Shown here one piece after another: positions 13,366 through 14,635 of a stretch of DNA of 14,635 nt (within the stretch, counting starts at the first letter, position 1; every line of letters starts with the position of its first letter). This DNA is from an uncultured Oribacterium sp. (GTDB taxonomy: Bacteria > Bacillota > Clostridia > Lachnospirales > Lachnospiraceae): positions 1 through 14,635 of the forward strand of contig CALAOB010000100.1 of NCBI GenBank assembly GCA_937927445.1. The letters are read 5' to 3'. Both the position numbers and the translations under genes were made by a program. The notes under the pieces are model-generated. The model saw nothing but the letters and a program-made list of their open reading frames with translations, was not told the origin of the DNA and made no database searches.

Positions 13366-14220
13366 TCAGATCCAGCCGCCGTCGAAGCGGATGATCTGTC
13401 CGGTGAGGTAGGTCGGTGCGGAGGCGAGGAGACGCACGAAATCCGCGACCTCTGCCGGTGTGCACATGCGGCCGTACGGAATCTCGTCCTCGAGCTGTGC
13501 CCGGTCCTCGACGCTCATCCAGCCGTTCATATCCGTGTCAACGCAACCGATGGCGATGGCATTGACCGGGATATGGTTCGGCGCGAGCTCCTTTCCCAGC
13601 GCCTCGGTGAAGGCATTGACCGCGCCCTTCGTGAGGCTGTAGACCGACTCCATGGAGGCGCCGACCACACCCCAGACGGAACTCATGTTGAGGATGCGGG
13701 CCTCGGAGGCACGCAGCATATACGGAATCACCGCGCGGGTCAGACGAAACATGTCCTTTACGTTGGCAGCGAGCATCTGCTCGAGTTCGTCATCCGAGAC
13801 ATCCTGGGCGAGGTTGAAGGTCGAGATACCGGCGTTATTCACGAGAAGGATCGCATCCTCCGGGGTCTCGATCCGCGTGCGTCGTGCATAGGCATCCTGC
13901 TGAGCGTGCGAATGGAGCGGATCGCTCTTCTTTTCGCAGGAAGCACAGGATTCAGGCTGCGTCCGTTCGAGATCTTCTTCTGTAAGGATCGGAATGGTTT
14001 TCGCATCCGGTGTACCGAGCACTGCGGCCAGCACCTCCTCGGTGATCGGCCCGTGCACGGTATGCACCTCCGTCATGCTGCGGAGCTTCTCCGCCTCCTG
14101 CTCCAGAAGCTCGAAGCGGGAGCGGCAGTTCAGAATGAGCCGCCAGCCATCCTGGGCCAATGTCTCTGCCACTGCTCTCCCCACGCCGCGGGAGGCACCT
14201 GTAATAATCGCTGTTTTCAT
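13366..14220 (-). CDS. SDR-family NAD(P)-dependent oxidoreductase with an insertion
   Basis: This is a short-chain dehydrogenase/reductase of the classical FabG-like type. Motifs are the cofactor loop TGASRGVG (7-14), NNAG (128-131) and the catalytic S180, Y194 and K198 (YSLTK). It ends with a GQIIRFDGGWI C-terminus. It has 284 residues against about 245 usual. The excess lies at about 58-117, between the third strand and NNAG. It contains C92, C95, H103 and H105 (CxxC-x7-HxH), a possible metal site. The substrate is unknown. It resembles 3-oxoacyl-ACP reductase but sits away from fatty-acid genes, so fabG is not assigned. A GGAAAGG ribosome site precedes the start. It is flanked by hairpins on both sides, so it is probably a single-gene unit. 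Confidence 0.9.
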   Translation of the reverse strand: MKTAIITGASRGVGRAVAETLAQDGWRLILNCRSRFELLEQEAEKLRSMTEVHTVHGPITEEVLAAVLGTPDAKTIPILTEEDLERTQPESCASCEKKSDPLHSHAQQDAYARRTRIETPEDAILLVNNAGISTFNLAQDVSDDELEQMLAANVKDMFRLTRAVIPYMLRASEARILNMSSVWGVVGASMESVYSLTKGAVNAFTEALGKELAPNHIPVNAIAIGCVDTDMNGWMSVEDRAQLEDEIPYGRMCTPAEVADFVRLLASAPTYLTGQIIRFDGGWI

Positions 14221-14312
14221 GGCTTTCCTTTCCTGATCGTTACGGATGTGTTCCTACATGAATATGTGGAGCTGTTGTGACGGATAGAATATCCACATCT
14301 CTGGAAGCTCGG

Positions 14313-14348
14313 AAGTCCGGCGGCAGGCATACGCCTGCCACCGGACTT
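14313..14348 (-). terminator. Strong hairpin after the TRIC gene, no U-tract
   Basis: A 16-pair stem (14313-14328 with 14333-14348) with a four-base loop starts three bases after the stop codon. One position is a U-G pair in the minus-strand RNA but a C-A mismatch in the plus-strand RNA, so the structure is better as minus-strand RNA. Its tail is not U-rich (CCGAGC), so it is either an atypical terminator or an mRNA end-protecting hairpin. Confidence 0.6.
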
Positions 14349-14351
14349 CAC

Positions 14352-14635
14352 TTACTTAAATGAAGGCAGATTCCAGTGGAAATAGATCGCGAGGAAGCGG
14401 ATCAGGACCGTCACGATCATGCTGACCACGGCGGCGATCATCGTGCTTCCGAAGGCACCGGCCGGGCGGGCGATGACGGACAGGCCGCAGTAGACGATCG
14501 CCCCCACGATGGCTGCGATGCCATAGACACGCTTCCGCATGATGAGGGGCATCTGTCCGGCGAAGATATCGCGGAGGATGCCACCGCCGATGCCGGTGAG
14601 GACGCCGACGAAGCAGGCGAGGAACATATTTGCAC
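14352..14635 (-). CDS. TRIC-type (UPF0126 / YadS family) membrane protein, C-terminal part
   Basis: About 94 codons of an integral membrane protein are visible, and the frame stays open through the right edge. The Met at 14627 is therefore probably internal. The segment GVLTGIGGGILRDIFAG (near the N-terminal side of the fragment), followed by PLIMRKRVYGIAA, is the glycine-rich signature repeat of the UPF0126 family, related to trimeric intracellular cation channels. Two or three hydrophobic helices follow, ending ...LAIYFHWNLPSFK. Bacterial members are implicated in small-molecule or cation transport, but the substrate cannot be inferred here. A full-length member would be about 200 residues with two such repeats. 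Confidence 0.85.
   Translation of the reverse strand, partial: ANMFLACFVGVLTGIGGGILRDIFAGQMPLIMRKRVYGIAAIVGAIVYCGLSVIARPAGAFGSTMIAAVVSMIVTVLIRFLAIYFHWNLPSFK

Noticed and set aside
14627..14635. ATG at 14627 as the start of the TRIC protein
   Set aside because: The frame stays open upstream to the window edge, and the glycine-rich repeat follows too soon for a full-length family member.
1..14635. Mobile elements, CRISPR arrays, toxin-antitoxin or defence genes
   Set aside because: I looked for transposase or integrase motifs, regularly spaced direct repeats and small paired genes, and found none. All protein genes belong to housekeeping or common families.

Overview
The window looks like ordinary chromosomal core sequence from a low-to-mid GC Firmicute, most likely a clostridial lineage such as Lachnospiraceae. 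The evidence is the gene content: a long-form HPF, SecA with a zinc tail, a HTH-ACT threonine regulator next to hom, a tsaE-tsaB-rimI-tsaD cluster, and the MEP-pathway enzyme IspD. The tRNA does not encode its CCA end, and intergenic DNA is AT-rich beside GC-richer genes. The family-level placement is inference. No mobile element, CRISPR array, prophage or defence locus was seen.

Layout, in the direction of transcription of the dominant minus strand (right to left): the C-terminal part of a TRIC/UPF0126 membrane protein with a strong hairpin behind it; an SDR oxidoreductase with an unusual insertion; a structured intergenic hairpin; hpf with its own extended -10 promoter; a plus-strand secreted NlpC/P60 hydrolase with a long attenuator-like leader, converging on hpf across a shared terminator; secA with its own promoter and terminator; then a tightly packed run prfB - thrR-like ACT regulator - hom - tsaE - tsaB - rimI - rnz - tsaD - ispD. 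The left end holds tRNA-Ser(UGA) with a near-consensus promoter. A second near-consensus promoter there fires out of the window into a leader that resembles the start of an rRNA operon.

Functional logic: the long run is about translation and tRNA. RF2 terminates translation. Hom (with its regulator) makes the precursor of threonine, and threonine is a substrate of the t6A tRNA modification made by TsaB/TsaD/TsaE. RimI acetylates ribosomal protein S18. RNase Z trims the 3' ends of tRNAs that lack an encoded CCA, which is the state of the tRNA-Ser gene at the end of the run. HPF hibernates ribosomes, and SecA and the NlpC/P60 protein belong to the export and cell-wall side.

The main items for a second look are: the alternative-helix leader of the NlpC/P60 gene; the TGATG coupling of hom to tsaE; a structured gap between tsaB and rimI carrying a 15-nt exact copy of the tRNA-Ser 5' end; a CxxC...HxH insertion in the SDR; a prfB without its programmed frameshift; and several strong hairpins that lack U-tracts. 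I did not find a clearly new multi-gene system; these are candidate regulatory and protein-architecture oddities in a housekeeping region.
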